A stretch of DNA of 64,000 bases from contig JAUCEF010000017.1 of NCBI GenBank assembly GCA_033558025.1, forward strand, positions 310,001 through 374,000, read 5' to 3'. The stretch's first letter is position 1. Every line of letters begins with the position of its first letter. The stretch comes from Phytophthora sp. 'mugwort'. Taxonomy: Eukaryota; Oomycota; Peronosporomycetes; Peronosporales; Peronosporaceae. Under the pieces are notes generated by a model. That model ran no database searches and was not told the DNA's origin. It worked only from the letters and a program-made list of their open reading frames with translations. This document shows positions 44,600 to 56,679 of the stretch, piece by piece. Made by a program: the position numbers and the translations under genes.

Positions 44600-45647
44600 C
44601 TCAGCTGATAGAGTGCACAGCAAAATCTTGAATGAATCTGCTGTAGTAGTTAAGCGCACCCAGGAACGATTGCATCCTTTTCGTAGTTGTCAGAGCTAAA
44701 GTTCGGTGATTGCAGAAAGCTTCCTGGGGTCTACCTGAATGCCAGCTGGGGGCACTTTTGGGACATGAAATCCACTTTCGACTGGACAAAGATGCTTTGG
44801 TAAAGCTGACACTCTTTCGGCACTCTTCAAAGCGAGTTATCAGACGATCCATCGTAGCCAAACAAGTGTGGAATGTCTCTCTTTTAAAGCATATGTCATC
44901 AAGGAAAGATTGACCCCCGAATACTGTACAAAAGATGATTCGTCGACTTCTCCAGCTGAAAAACATTTATGCTACGAGACTGTGGACGAGTAGTGATACT
45001 GGGTCCATCGCGACCGACGACTCCCGGTCAGTTTCAAACTTCGTTCGGGTATTACGTTCTGGTACAGTGGATGCTCTCGCCGTTTTGCTGTCGGCCTCGC
45101 GTAACTTGGTAGCCTTGTCTTCAGCGTGCTGCATGAGCTCTAGCGTAGTGCTTCCATCCACCCTGCGCTTGGACAACGCATTGTCGCTCATGCATTGATA
45201 TATCATCGGCGCATACTTCAGGCGGTATCTGTAACCTTTCGAAGTGTCCAACGTGCGCACGAATGCTGAAACTTTGCGTGCTCGCTGGGTCATCATTATG
45301 GCCCAAACTCCGTTAGCTGCATCGAGAGAGCAGAAGTATCTCTCATGGTCTGTAAGTAGATCGTCGACCAGCGTCATTGCGTATTCCGTAATAGCTGTAA
45401 CCACGTTCATTATCTTATAGTCGATGCACAACCGAATATGTTGGCCGTTTTTTTTCAGTACAATCACGATTGGCGATGCCCACTGACTATCGGAGAACGA
45501 TATCAGGCCCGCTTGGAGCAATCCCTTAATGATCTCGTATAACTTCTGCAGGTGCCGAAAAGGTACAGTACGGGCACGTTGCTTTACCGGTCCATGTCCT
45601 TTGACGTTGATGTCACATACAACTCCATATACTGGCGGAGGGTGCAC
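44600..45647 (-). pseudogene. Gypsy reverse transcriptase
   Basis: Conserved RT blocks are clear: PIVIVLKKNGQHIRLCIDYK near 45480-45420, FCSLDAANGVWAIMM near 45340-45290 (first catalytic Asp), and QSFLDDICFK near 44905-44880, the FxDD/YLDD catalytic box. After this comes LGALNYYSRFIQDFA near 44650, typical of the RT thumb region. A frame break near 45200-44970 divides the gene into two pieces. Confidence 0.88.
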
Positions 45648-46334
45648 ATTACCACTGGAATCATGATGTTCTCATGTTTTTCCAGCAAGTTAATGATTCT
45701 TCCTGTTGTCCCTCCTCCAGCGCGTTCCGGACATTCGGTTCATAGAAGTCAAGCACAATGACCGAAGTTTCTGTTAAGTCCGGGAGGAACGGCGAACCGT
45801 GTGCGTGATCCTCAAGGTTGACCGCGTTGGGCTGGTACTCGAAGTGTTGTTTCCAGCGTCCGCCATGGTTTCGATGTCGTGAATTTGTAGTACCTGGGCT
45901 ACAAACACAAATGTCTGCTCCAATACCGCGATGGGGCCCCCCTGTCGTCCATGTTCCAATCGTCATCCGTGTCGGTTTGGTTAAAGACGAGACATTATTT
46001 TGTAATCTCGTGTTTTTTTATAATCCTGGGGACACCTTGGTAGGACTCGCCGCTGGATTCTTGTCGTCTAACGAGTCGTCAGCTCCACCACGTTCGGAAC
46101 CACCATCACCTTGCCGTAATATCCGGCTTCCGACGTTGAGCACACGTAAGCCTGTCGGCAACATCGTCAATGTCACTAGTGGGCCGTTTGCATATAGACT
46201 GGGAGATGCACATTCTCGTCTCTTTACAGCCGGAGGTTGGCCAGACAACCATTCTGCGTAGAGCTTGCACTCTTTCGCAAACAATGTCCGATCTCGTGAC
46301 TCTGAATAAGCTAGCACTTGTCACTCTTGGTACT

Positions 46335-46940
46335 TCATGGAGTCCAGCTGTGCATATCCAGCCTCTCGGGGCAAATCTCCAACCGGTAACCATACGCGAC
46401 AGGTAAGTGAGCTGGGCAGGATGCCAGTGTATCAGTGATGTTCCTGAGTCGGACACGGTCCGGTCGACTCCAGCGGAATCCCTTCACTGTTGGTACCCAG
46501 TTTTCGGTTCGTCGGATCCACAGCACGTGAGTGTTTGGCGATGTTTGAGGTAGTTGAAGCTTAAACCCTCGCCATTCTCGTCCCGGGATATGCAAAGCCT
46601 TAGTAGGCTTGCCGACAAGATGATCCCCGTACTCCTCATCATCCTCCATGTTCGTTGTCTTGATCACCGGGATCTTCACCTCATCCGGTAGTTGTGCAGT
46701 CGCATGGAACAGATCCAGTCTAATACCAACTGGGTCATGAAATCAATTCTCAGGATGACTTCTACTCCAGCAGTGTGGTCCATTACGCATATTTCGAATC
46801 CATTCACACATTCCCAGCCAAGAGTAATCTTTCAAGAGCTCGGTGGGTAGTTCCCACTTTTCCCTAGGTGAAGCCTTGTTCTTCCATACACCCACCGTGC
46901 TCTGGTACATCCCGAATCCGAAGCTTGCTCGCCAACTTTG
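46335..46940 (-). pseudogene. Gypsy protease and linker remnant
   Basis: The segment lies between the gag zinc knuckle and the reverse transcriptase, where the aspartic protease sits in Gypsy elements. Readable text includes VKIPVIKTTNMEDDEEYGDH near 46670 and GREWRGFKLQLPQTSPNTHV near 46585. Near 46970-46920 a D-T/S-G-like active site might be expected, but no clean one is visible. The assignment rests mainly on position. Confidence 0.5.
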
Positions 46941-47379
46941 TCGAAATCACACTGACGTTCGCTCCAGTATCCAAGAGTATCCTTCATCTTGCGTCATTCA
47001 CCGCGCGTGGACCAGAGCTCTCCTTTGCACGCGCCGCTCGAACCTTTGGGACGGCCACCACCCCAGCCGTTCTCCTGGCAACGGTCTCACCGTTTTGGTG
47101 AGCTTTGGTCGGTAATAGTCTTTCAGGAGGCATTCATGACCACCCCTTCCTCTTCGTCACTATTTTCACCTGCCTGGGACCTTCCTCTCTCTTTTTAAAA
47201 TCCATCGTAATCACGTTTCTCTTCGTCGTCCCTATCGTAATCTGGCCATTTGCTCTTGCCCATAAAGGCGTAGATGCATGCTGCCTCTACTGCAGGCTCA
47301 GCTAACTGTGGCAGCCCAATTGGGACTAACCGAGTTTCAGTTGGTGGGCTGCCTGGTTTAAATGCCCAAATACGAGGTT

Positions 47380-49664
47380 TTAGAGTTCCGGCGAGAGATC
47401 CTTCTTGTCGACCTTGATCTTGACAAGGTTTGAGAGCTCTTGAAATGCTTCGCACTTGCATGCTTCGTGCGCTTGTTTGCACAGCTTGCAGCATTTGAAA
47501 CAATAGTAAGCGGAGTGGTTGAGTCCTCCACAAGCTGCACACGGACCAAACTGACGGCTGCCGTCACGACGAACGCGTCGTCGGAAACGTTTGTGGCGGC
47601 AGCTACTGTGTTCGAGTCGATCACCCCTTAGCGGTCTGGTATCCCATCGACCGTAAGTCCCATGAGCAGCATCCCGTCTCTCGTTTTCGTTAACTGCGGC
47701 GATGTGTCGTTCACTGTTCTCAGACGAGTATTCATCACCGTACGGTTCCACGAACCCGTGGTTCGAATCATAAACTGAGACGTCACGCCGGCGAGCATTC
47801 GGGCGGTCAGTGGAGGCCGACTTCGAAACCCGCTCCTGTAACTCTGACGTGATTTCCTCAGTGATGCTTCAGCGAAAGTGACTCGTGGTTGATTACGGTA
47901 ATCATCACGGTCCCGTCTTTCACGGGCGTACCCATCACAAGACCCATCACCCCTGCGGTTGCCGTGTCGTTCGTCACGGCGGCGGTTCCTGTCTCGACCT
48001 CTTTGAGCATCTTTGTTACGCTGACTAGGCAGTGATGATTCTTTTACCAGTGGATGATAGTCAATCTACTTCGTTGATCATGCCTTCCAACTCGTGAATG
48101 TCGCTCACTCGGAGATGTCCTAGTCATTCCTGAAGATCTATGTCTTCAGAAATCGTGAAACGTGATCTCGACCTTCCCGACCGCCGTTAGCAAATCGGAC
48201 ACCGGCGTTGCGGCATAGCCATTGATAGTAGTAGCTGATGAACCCGCATTCAGCGACTACCAGTCACGTTGAGGCTTCTTTGCTGGAACTAATGTAGAGC
48301 ACCGTCTCGAAGACTTAACTGGAAAGTATCGCACCACCGCGTAGTCGGTGTACCCGTCCCTTGCATTTCATACACGAAAGCACGAAGCCATTGCATCGAC
48401 TTTTCCGGTTTGCCACGGGGTCCGTGTTACGGCTTGATTTGGGCGAGGGGTCGATGTGTTGCCAATTCAATCGTGGGGTCGCGTTCAAGTCATCCATGTT
48501 GCTAGCTTCACGGATTTGACGAGCGAATTCCGCGGCTATGTCGTCACCATCGCCAACATGATCAAGCAGATCTCAGACGTGTCCCCGTTACCGAGCAATC
48601 GCCACCCCGTACGGCGGTTTGACTCGCGCGGCGAGTTTCGTGTTGGATGCGGGATGTTTTGTTCCCGATCAAGTCGCGCAGTTCTGTTTGCTGACAGGGG
48701 CGTCATCATATGCGAGTCTTGAAAATATGGCTAGTGTTCGGCAGAGCTCGCAAATGCTCTTTCAGGTTCGGCACCTTCATTGCCAAAAGGTTTAAAGTTG
48801 TTTGGCTGTTGGGGGCAGAGGAATTTGGGATGAGTCGACTGGCTGGTTAGCTCGGCAGCCACCGGTTGCCTCACGACGCCCAAGTAGGTAGCTCCGTAGG
48901 CTAGGCAGAGCTTCTCTTCCGCTTTTGTAAGTCAGCGCCAGCCTCCGATGACAACCAATCCTTCAGCGCGACTTCGGTTGGGTACGCTTGCGCGTCGCAC
49001 CCCATAGTCATTAGGATATCCTCAGCAACTTGGCGAGTGCTGGTAGAGTTCACCGGTCAGGTGAGTTCATTGCTAATGTCAGCCCATATAACTTGACGAA
49101 CGGAAGCTGGCGCAAACATCGAATCCACGAACTCTCGATCATCATAAGCTCCACGCATCGACAAGGGACCTTGTTGGCGATAGGGATATCGCCGGTAAGC
49201 GGCGGGAAGTTGTCCAACGGCTTCATCGAGCTCTTGTCCGCTTGCGCAGGTGGCTCGGGAACATCGTCACCATCTTCATCATTATGGTAAGCTTATTCCG
49301 GTCCTGCGACATCGTTCAGCTCATCCACCAAATTGCACGAAAGCGAACGGACTCCACAACTTCGAGTTGTCGCCACCATCGCGCCTTGTGGAGTCTCGGG
49401 TGTTGCCACTGCTGGCGGAAGCACTTTCTCCTCTAGGTCGTCACAATCGCCTTCGTTCTTGATGTCGAGATCATCCATCGACTCGTATTCGAAGCTTACC
49501 GAGCGTACGGCAATCGCTCCCATGCGCGGGGTCTCTGGAGGCGACCTTGAGTTGCCGCTGCTCGCTCCACTGGACTTCATCGGTGTAGCTGGCGACGCTC
49601 TTGATCCTTTCACCATCATCTTACTTTTCTTATTCACTTGGGTTTTGCTCGTTAAACTCGGCAA
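47380..49664 (-). pseudogene. Gypsy gag with CCHC zinc knuckle
   Basis: A Ser/Pro-rich N-terminus (SRASPATPMKSSGASSGNSR near 49600) and an acidic stretch (YESMDDLDIKNEGDCDD) are followed by about 1.5 kb of decayed capsid sequence. The region ends in a zinc knuckle with exact C-X2-C-X4-H-X4-C spacing (CAACGGLNHSAYYC) at about 47545-47503, followed by a second Cys cluster (CCKLCKQ). Gag packages the element's RNA. Numerous stops separate the segments. Confidence 0.75.
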
Positions 49665-50640
49665 CCTAAATACAAGTCACAACACACAGAAGGTCACACC
49701 ATCGCGGGTTGCGGCACCTGTTGTCGTGTAGGAACACGCCAGAAGTATGTCTGCAAGTGCTTCCCACCCATAACACACGCTTTGTCCACTGGGATCTAGC
49801 GAATCCAGGCCGAAGCTTCGGTCTGAAGGCCTTGACTTTGCCCTAGCGCCGGGTTGATAAGTGACCCTGTGCGCCTTGACTCGTTAATAAATAAACCGAG
49901 CATTTCAACAGCCTAGCCACGGGCAAAGGCTAAACTGCTATCGCGCACGCACACTTCTTGCAACCTCACTGGCCCTCGGAAAGGAGAGGTCCTAGACTTT
50001 TCAGCCGGTAGAGAGGGGCCGGAGCAAGACTCCGGCAGGTTGTTGCTGGATGGAGGCTTTCCTTAGCACTCCTGTGTCGGACGAACTCGCTCTCGGCATC
50101 GGCTTCGCCACGCTTCTTCTTCGTCTCTTGGTGCTGCCGGGTGGATGAAAAGTGCTTCAACTAGCCACCGAGTCCACCGACAGGCATAATCCTGGCGATC
50201 AAGCGGGACCAGACGCTGCAGAAACTTGCTGCAGCCGGACTTGACTCTTGTGCGTCGGGAGAAAAAAACTGTTCTGTTAGTTGCGCACAAAGGCGCTTAT
50301 CTCTTAGTCTACCATTTTCTTTGTTTCATATAGAATATTTAATGTGAACTCGCCCGTTATGTAACCACCGTGATCTCGGCGACTCCTCACCGAAGCCTTG
50401 ACAGGTGGCTGTGCGGATACCGTCCGGATACGACAAGTGGTGGTCGTCCGTTGCTGACGTCGTGTGGCGCACACTGTTCCGTCGTGGGACACGTCCAAGG
50501 TCTTATTTGACCAATCAGCGCTCGGTTGCACATTCAACCTTCTCCCTCTCCAAACGGGGTTACGGCAATCGAGTCTCCAACGGCGGCATCGAGTGCGACC
50601 ACATTCTCGGGCCATTCCCGACACAACATTACTCACTTAT

Positions 50641-51456
50641 CGGCCCATATAAGGCAGATACGTATAAATGGGTGGCCGGGTGGTGAATGATCTGGTATTG
50701 GCTACTTTAACCTGTGCATGACGTTCCACACCTCTGTGATTACGTGTTTTTGGCTGTAGTGCTGAACAGGAACCGGAATCCCATGCTTGTCAACTACTTC
50801 ATCATCACTTGGTGCTGGCCTGCCGGTCGCGGAGGAAGGTTTTAGTCCTCCTCTTCCGATCTCTGGAGGTGCTTTGATGATCATCTCTCTTCTAACTACG
50901 CAAATGCCGCTTTGTTGAGGCTCTCTCGCGTCGTCTGCGGTAGTTCGTAGCGGAAATCCTTGAGCGGCAAACAACTCTACTGTATGAGATACTAGATCAC
51001 CTGGTATTAATCCAGCATTCTTAATATATCACTAATCACCTGACCCATGGCAGCCATTGGTATCATTTTTAATCCTGTTACAAATATTGTATCATGCTGG
51101 ATCAAGGAATCCATGTAAATCCATGGTGAATATGAGCCTCTGATACTTGTACACGGCGAGGATGAAGGTCTCCCACCCGCGCTTTACACGGGGTCGCCCG
51201 AAGGTGATTATCTTCACCAATGTGGGGCTAGTAGTCCTCTAAACCAGATAGCAATCTCTATCTCTTTAGAAGCCTTGCTGATCTAAAGCAGGGCTGGCAG
51301 CAATACTGGCGCTTGTCTGACCTAATATTGATGAAGATCGTGCGATCTGGAATCATTGAATTGCAGGCAGGTGGATGAATAGTTGAGGCGCTTTTAACTG
51401 CGACGACTGCTATCTGATTGAAAGCTACGTATTAATGATTGGTTTGGTGCAGATTG
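50641..51456. other. No gene recognised between Gypsy and Harbinger remnants
   Basis: The stretch contains decayed repeat sequence without protein motifs. A short minus-strand frame at 50974-50702 has no identifiable family. Confidence 0.4.
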
Positions 51457-51469
51457 CTAACTGCACCGC

Positions 51470-52657
51470 CTAGTATGCCATACAGTACTGAGTCGAGCTG
51501 TCGCTATCGGTGCTCTCTTGCTCATCGACCGGCGGCACTTCCGTGGCGAGACGAAGCAGTCGACGCTCACGAGCACGTCGATTAGCCTCGGGTCTAGTTT
51601 GCAGCCGCGTCGTTCCGATGTAATTGAGGCGACGAAGATAGTTAGCGTAGTGCTCTCCATCATCAGCGCGTAGCGGATGAGCACGTACTTTTACATTCGT
51701 GAGAGTTACGCATGCATGAAAGTACATTTAGTACTTGCTCTCTTGCCATCGATAATTGTTGCTACAAAGGGTCCATAGCGTGCATAGTCTCCCAAAGCAA
51801 ATTTTCAACTACAGTGCGGTCTGAATAGATGTTGCGGTTGGTTGCTTCTTCCTCCACTGTGAGCGGCGCCGTCGGGCTCCGACGCTTAGGGTGCACCACG
51901 CGATATACGTCGGCGAGGTCTTGATAGCCTTTATCAGCCAGTATGATCCACGAGGTAGGAAAGCGCTCAAAGAGAGGGCCGTCGTCTGGGAGGCAACCTC
52001 GGCAGGCTTTTTTTGCTGCTGCTGCTTCGTGAAAAGCCTTGTTCTCGCGAAAGGTAGTGATGTCTACAACAGATCCGCGCCGGTAGTGGGAGCAGTTTAT
52101 CGCCAACCCCGTTGGAACGATGGACACCTCGTTCTTATAACCGTGCAGCTTGTGTTTGACACTATAGTACGCCGTACGTTGTGCTTGCATGCCGCTTTGC
52201 ATGTTTCCTTGTTGGAATGTGACGTCAACCGCGTAGCGCGCCGTTGGGTAGTGGCCGAGTGCATGGCCTGATAGCACCACCCTCTTTATCTTGTCTTGAG
52301 CGAGCAGCGTGCACTACATAGAGGTCATACAGGTGCGGGGAGAGTAGCTCTAGAAAGGGCACAAATCATTGTTTCAAGTGTTGGCACTTTGAGACCGAAC
52401 GAGTTCGCGTGAACGCCTAGTCACCACCGTTCTTCAAGACGCTGAGCGTCATGAAGAAAACACCTACTGCCGCGCGCTTGCATCGTTTGCCGCGACCGAC
52501 GTTCCACCTGGTCACCATGTTCTCCCCCCACAAACCCGTAGATCCTGGCAATCCCGGAGGGCGTGAAGTTGGTCATGCACAACAGGCCCTCGCTTCCAAT
52601 GCTCTCGCGGGAGGTGTCCAGCACCGGTTGCAGCGTGTCTTCCTCTTCGTCGCTCAT
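51470..52657 (-). pseudogene. PIF/Harbinger transposase (DDE_4), frameshifted
   Basis: Reading the minus strand, an acidic start (MSDEEEDTLQPVLDTSRES) leads to WNVGRGKRCKRAAVGVFFMT, then LSVLKNGGD, the typical region before the catalytic domain. The DDE_4 domain lies at about 52280-51762: ARYAVDVTFQQGNMQSG (first Asp), YYSVKHKLHGYKNEVSIVPT, WIILADKGYQDLADVYRVVH (second Asp) and SDRTVVENLL (Glu). The C-terminal part runs to about 51470 (THPLRADDGEHY-like text, then LRRLNYIGTTRLQTRPEANR). Frame changes occur near 52560, 52300 and 51760. The family is well conserved in oomycetes, and most key residues remain readable. Confidence 0.88.
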
Positions 52658-52699
52658 CGGCAGGGATCGTGGCGAAGGCGAGCACGTCTGCTGACAAGC

Positions 52700-53546
52700 T
52701 CTGCCTCACGCTTCTGCAGCTGTAGATACGCTCGGCAAGCGGCGCGCCCATCCAACTCGTTCCGGGTGGTCCTCGATGGCGTGAGGACGCCCCAGAGGTG
52801 CGTTGCAGAGCGGGGTCTCGCTTTGGTGTTAAGCGAACCGTCGCGCAGCTGAAGTGGAGCAGGCTGATGCTTGCGAGGTGCTGGAAGCCAAAGTAGAGGT
52901 CGAGGAAGTGGCGCGAAGCATGATGATGATTCAAGAGTACGCAGGTTGCGAAATGAACTAGACTAACTCGCATAAAAGCTGAGTGTGTTCGTGCTATACT
53001 GAGCGCACCCACGGGATCAGCTCTACGGCAACTCACGGGAACTGATTACAAGATACTCAGTAGTCATACTCCCGTGTTAATAGCAACCAGACTGGCGTAC
53101 CATTTCGTCGCAGGGGATTCTTCCTTTGGTGGCCAGTATCCGAATGGGGCGTCACTATCTAACAGGGGTCTAGTAATTGGTTATGTTTATGCTGGCTTCC
53201 TGCATCGTGTTTGGGCTTTTTATAGGAGTGACCAGATGCTAGGCAGTCGCTGCGCTCTGGCGAGGAAAAGATTCTACGTTCAGCCCGCTACAGTACTCGT
53301 CTAGCTGGGAACCTCGGCGCTTGGCCCGCTTCCGCAAATACCACCCGGGTTTGCTGTGGCTATGCGCGCTCGCAACCGCTCTCCCCGTTGGTCGTTTTAT
53401 GTTACTGTCACCCCTCTTTGTCAGATGGGCACGCGAAACACTCACACTAAAAAGTGACCAGTGCTACAGCTCCAGTTTCATTAAACTACCGGTAACGCTT
53501 TTTTTTAGTAAGAACTGATGCTAGTGAAGACCTATACTACGCCATT
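52700..53546. other. Flank of the Harbinger remnant; no gene
   Basis: The first 300 bases continue degenerate transposase upstream sequence on the minus strand. The remainder has only short open frames without motifs. Confidence 0.4.
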
Positions 53547-53958
53547 GTAAAGTCGACACTCAAATTCAAAATACGCACGGTCGAATTCAAATGGACTGCA
53601 AAGCTCATCCTAATCAATAGGAATGCGTTAAAATAGGATAGTGTTGATTGCTTGAAAAATGCGGGATGCTTTTGGCGCGTGTGTTGTGATCGCTCAGCTA
53701 TCGCCATCACTTCTCCTTGCACGATATAAACACAAAGAGCTACAAGAGATATCTGCGGCAGGAGCGCGCCTGCATCCTGCGCGTCGCCACGGAAGCGCTG
53801 CCTCACAACCATTCGCGCTCTACTTCGAAAGAGATTCAAGGTTGAAACATAAGTCAATTTATCGGATTCAGCAGGTATATACATTTCTATATATTATTCC
53901 TGACAGGTTTTTGAATTTGACCGCGCACTTTTTGAATTTGAGTGTTGACTTTGTGAAT
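53547..53958. mobile_element. MITE with ~50-bp inverted ends
   Basis: The ends 53547-53597 and 53908-53958 are inverted repeats sharing ACACTCAAATTCAAAA and a GCGCGGTC/GCACGGTC block. Total length is about 412 bp and there is no gene inside. It lies about 105 bp downstream of the stop of the minus-strand dehydrogenase, so it abuts the gene's 3' region. Confidence 0.75.
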
Positions 53959-54064
53959 AACGTCGTGCAATGATGTAAGTTAGTCGAGTTTTGTCTTCGC
54001 TATAGCCTCGACCGCGCGACATTCTTCCCTTGTAAAGTCTATCAGTAGCACCAAATGCAGGCGA

Positions 54065-55222
54065 TCAATATCCCGCGGTCCAGTCAACTTTGTACAGCAC
54101 CGGTTCGCCACGTAAGTAGCGATTGAAGTTGTCCACGAACATACTTGCCACGTCTTTAACGAATACATACCCAGAGACATGAGGAGTGAGTAGAATCGAA
54201 GGGTGAGCCCACAACGCACTCTCACGAGGAAGAGGTTCCTGCTCAAATACGTCCAACACCGCTCGCGACCACACGCCATTATCCAGAGCGTCAATAATTG
54301 TCTTCTCAGCGACCACATCTCCACGTCCGATGTTAATAAACACGGGTTTGCGTCCTCGACAAAGCTCCACATTCTTCTCGTTCAGCAGGTATCGCGTCGC
54401 GTTCGTACTGGGCAGGACATTCACCAGATAGTCACTCTTAGACAACACCTCGTCGAGATCAGGCGTGATACGATCCGCACAAGCCGCCAGTTCCAGATCC
54501 AGATCGGGGCCCATTCGACGCTTAAAGCCCAGCACCTTGTACCCTGCTCCTCTCAACATCTTGCCCACTCCCTGACCAATATCCCCAAGACCCAAAACTC
54601 CAATTGTCACCGTCTGTGCCGGTCGGAATTGAATCATCCGCTCTCTCGCATACTCGCAATTGCTCTGGTAGTCCCGTGCTTCCAATAACATGCGCTCGAG
54701 CATCGTCACATAGCCGAAGACGTACTGGGCCATGATTCGGGGCAAAAACCCTCCCGCTCTCGTCAACGTAAACTGTGGTAGCTGGTCAGCCAACAACGAC
54801 GCGTTCTTGCCGTGGGGTAGTCGGTTCAAGTACTGCTCCACTCCTGCGTACGTGCCCTGCACCCACTCGATATTGTTAAGGATGTGTCGCTTGTCCTTGG
54901 GTAAACTTTCATCGGGCGAGAGGAAGAGCGAACCCCCGGAATGTTGGTCCATGACCACGATCTTGGCCTGCTCCAAGGCTCGTTGCTGATCGGTCGTGAG
55001 GTCCCATCTCGGGTTATCCGTGTCGTCCATCTTGTAGCCGTTGAGCGGGTCTTGCGTGTTACCCACGAGCTTAGGCACGGGGACATCCACGAGTTCGAGC
55101 TTCCCCGACCGGAAGAGGTCCCCGGCGGGGGTCGGTGAGGCCGCGAACTCCTTGCGCATGGCGGACCCCATCCCATTGAGAAACGACACGACGGGGATTC
55201 GGAGCTTCGAGGTGGTGGTCAT
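54065..55222 (-). CDS. D-isomer-specific 2-hydroxyacid dehydrogenase, paralogue 1
   Basis: The 385-residue enzyme reduces a 2-keto acid to the D-2-hydroxy acid (or the reverse) with NAD(P)H. The Rossmann motif GLGDIG is at 211-216. The catalytic triad is in place: Arg300 (INIGRGD), Glu329 (DVFEQEP) and His348 (LTPHVSG). The start at 55222 was chosen because the sequence from here aligns with the neighbour's start region. An upstream in-frame ATG at 55297 would add 25 residues without similarity. It is divergent from and paralogous to the plus-strand gene at 55489, with about 66% identity by eye. The fold resembles glyoxylate/hydroxypyruvate reductases, but the substrate cannot be told. No organelle signal is obvious, so it is probably cytosolic. 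Confidence 0.9.
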   Translation of the reverse strand: MTTTSKLRIPVVSFLNGMGSAMRKEFAASPTPAGDLFRSGKLELVDVPVPKLVGNTQDPLNGYKMDDTDNPRWDLTTDQQRALEQAKIVVMDQHSGGSLFLSPDESLPKDKRHILNNIEWVQGTYAGVEQYLNRLPHGKNASLLADQLPQFTLTRAGGFLPRIMAQYVFGYVTMLERMLLEARDYQSNCEYARERMIQFRPAQTVTIGVLGLGDIGQGVGKMLRGAGYKVLGFKRRMGPDLDLELAACADRITPDLDEVLSKSDYLVNVLPSTNATRYLLNEKNVELCRGRKPVFINIGRGDVVAEKTIIDALDNGVWSRAVLDVFEQEPLPRESALWAHPSILLTPHVSGYVFVKDVASMFVDNFNRYLRGEPVLYKVDWTAGY

Positions 55223-55488
55223 GAGCAGCGAGGACACGTGGTGGGATATCTCTCTTCGGTCGAGGATACTTAATTGAATTAACAGCCGCTCATCCAATCG
55301 TGCAGTTTAGAAAGTATTATAGATCATCCATCTAGCAACTTTTGAACCATTATCAGATATCAAGTGTCAAATCATACAGAAATCAAGATGAAATGTGGTG
55401 GCGTAATCGCCAAACGTTGCTGGATGAGGGTACTGTATCCATTTCTGGAGCTCACTTTCGATCTGGAGGCCTATCGAACACTTTGACT
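55223..55488. promoter_or_regulatory. Shared promoter of the divergent dehydrogenase pair
   Basis: About 266 bp separate the two chosen start codons, so both promoters and leaders must overlap or be very short. GCTCACTTTC at about 55449-55458 loosely resembles an oomycete initiator for the plus-strand gene. Confidence 0.45.
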
Positions 55489-56679
55489 ATGACTGCGTTG
55501 ACGACGTCCGCCAATGGGGATTCCATCTCCTCTGCGTCGCCATTGCGCGTCCCCATCATGACTTTCATCCCCGGCATTGGCGACAACGTCCGCAAGGCGT
55601 TCGCAGCGTCCGAGTCTCCAGCTGGTGATCTCTACCGCTCTGGCCAACTCGAATTGGTCGATATCCCGCTGCCTCAATTGGTGGGGAACAAGCAGGACCC
55701 GCTTCACGGTCCAAGTATGGAAGATCCCGGACGTCCCATCTGGAACCTGACGCCTGAGCAGCAAAGCCTCGTTGAACAGGCCGAGATCGTCATGATCGAC
55801 TCACATGGCGGCGGCCCGGTCTTCCTCGCCCCCAAGGAGAACCTGCCCGAGGACAAGCAGCACATTCTGAGCAATGTCAAGTGGGTACAGGCCACATACG
55901 CAGGCGTGGAGATGTATCTGAACCTGCTACCTAAAGGACCCAACGCGCTGTCAGTAGACAAGCTGCCAAAGTTCACGCTGACTCGTGCGGGCGGCGTGAT
56001 GCCACGCATCATGGCGCAGTACGTGCTGGGCTACGTCACGATGATCGAGAGAAAGCTGCTTGAGGCCAAGGAGTACCAGAGTAAGCGTGAATATGCGCGT
56101 GTAGATATGATCAACTTCCGTCCTGCACAGTCGGTTACTGTAGGGATCCTCGGCCTCGGAGACATTGGTCAGTACACTGGCAAGTTGCTGCATAGCTGCG
56201 GCTACAAGGTGCTGGGCTTTAAGCGTCATGTGAGTGCAAAGGACATGGCTGATCTAGCAGAGTGTGCGGACCACGTCACCACGAGTCTCGAGGACGTGCT
56301 GACCAAGAGCGACTACCTCATCAACCTCCTTCCGAGCACGAGTGCGACGCGCTACATGCTAAATGAGACCAATCTCGAGCTGTGTCGCGAGCGTAGTCCC
56401 GTATTCATTAACATCGGTCGTGGGGACGTCATTTCGGAGAAGACGCTGCTTGATGCGCTTAATAAGGGAACGTTGTCCAAAGCTGTGCTGGATGTGTTCG
56501 AGAAGGAGCCACTGCCAAAGGAAAGCGAGCTCTGGGAGCACCCGGGGGTGCTATTGACACCGCACGTGTCAGGCAAAGTATTCCCAGAAGATGTAGCCAT
56601 TATGTTCCTGGACAACTTCAATCGCTACATTAAGGGTGAGCCGGTGCGTTACAAGGTAAACTGGACCAAGGGCTACTAG
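55489..56679 (+). CDS. D-isomer-specific 2-hydroxyacid dehydrogenase, paralogue 2
   Basis: The 396-residue enzyme is the twin of the minus-strand neighbour. The nucleotide-binding motif GLGDIG is at 222-227, with catalytic Arg311 (INIGRGD), Glu340 (DVFEKEP) and His359 (LTPHVSG). The whole length of the family's catalytic and cofactor domains is present. The frame extends 49 codons further upstream to an ATG at 55342, but that stretch (HYQISSVKSYRNQDEMWW) is unlike the paralogue and lies where a leader is expected, so the ATG at 55489 is preferred. Head-to-head tandem inversion with strong similarity shows a local gene duplication followed by divergence; both copies look intact. Substrate is unknown. 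Confidence 0.9.
   Translation: MTALTTSANGDSISSASPLRVPIMTFIPGIGDNVRKAFAASESPAGDLYRSGQLELVDIPLPQLVGNKQDPLHGPSMEDPGRPIWNLTPEQQSLVEQAEIVMIDSHGGGPVFLAPKENLPEDKQHILSNVKWVQATYAGVEMYLNLLPKGPNALSVDKLPKFTLTRAGGVMPRIMAQYVLGYVTMIERKLLEAKEYQSKREYARVDMINFRPAQSVTVGILGLGDIGQYTGKLLHSCGYKVLGFKRHVSAKDMADLAECADHVTTSLEDVLTKSDYLINLLPSTSATRYMLNETNLELCRERSPVFINIGRGDVISEKTLLDALNKGTLSKAVLDVFEKEPLPKESELWEHPGVLLTPHVSGKVFPEDVAIMFLDNFNRYIKGEPVRYKVNWTKGY

Larger units (their letters stand above)
41440..50640 (-). mobile_element. Degenerate Gypsy (Ty3-type, chromodomain) LTR retrotransposon
   Basis: All parts of a Gypsy element are found in the expected order on the minus strand. They are gag with zinc knuckle (49664-47380), protease region (46940-46335), reverse transcriptase (45647-44600), RNase H (44590-43376), integrase (42966-41870) and a chromodomain-like end (41870-41440). 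The order PR-RT-RH-IN, with integrase last, defines Ty3/Gypsy. The leader and probable 5' LTR lie within 49,670-50,640. No matching 3' LTR could be recognised by eye near 40.0-41.4 kb. Stops and frameshifts occur in every part, so the element is old and inactive. Confidence 0.85.
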
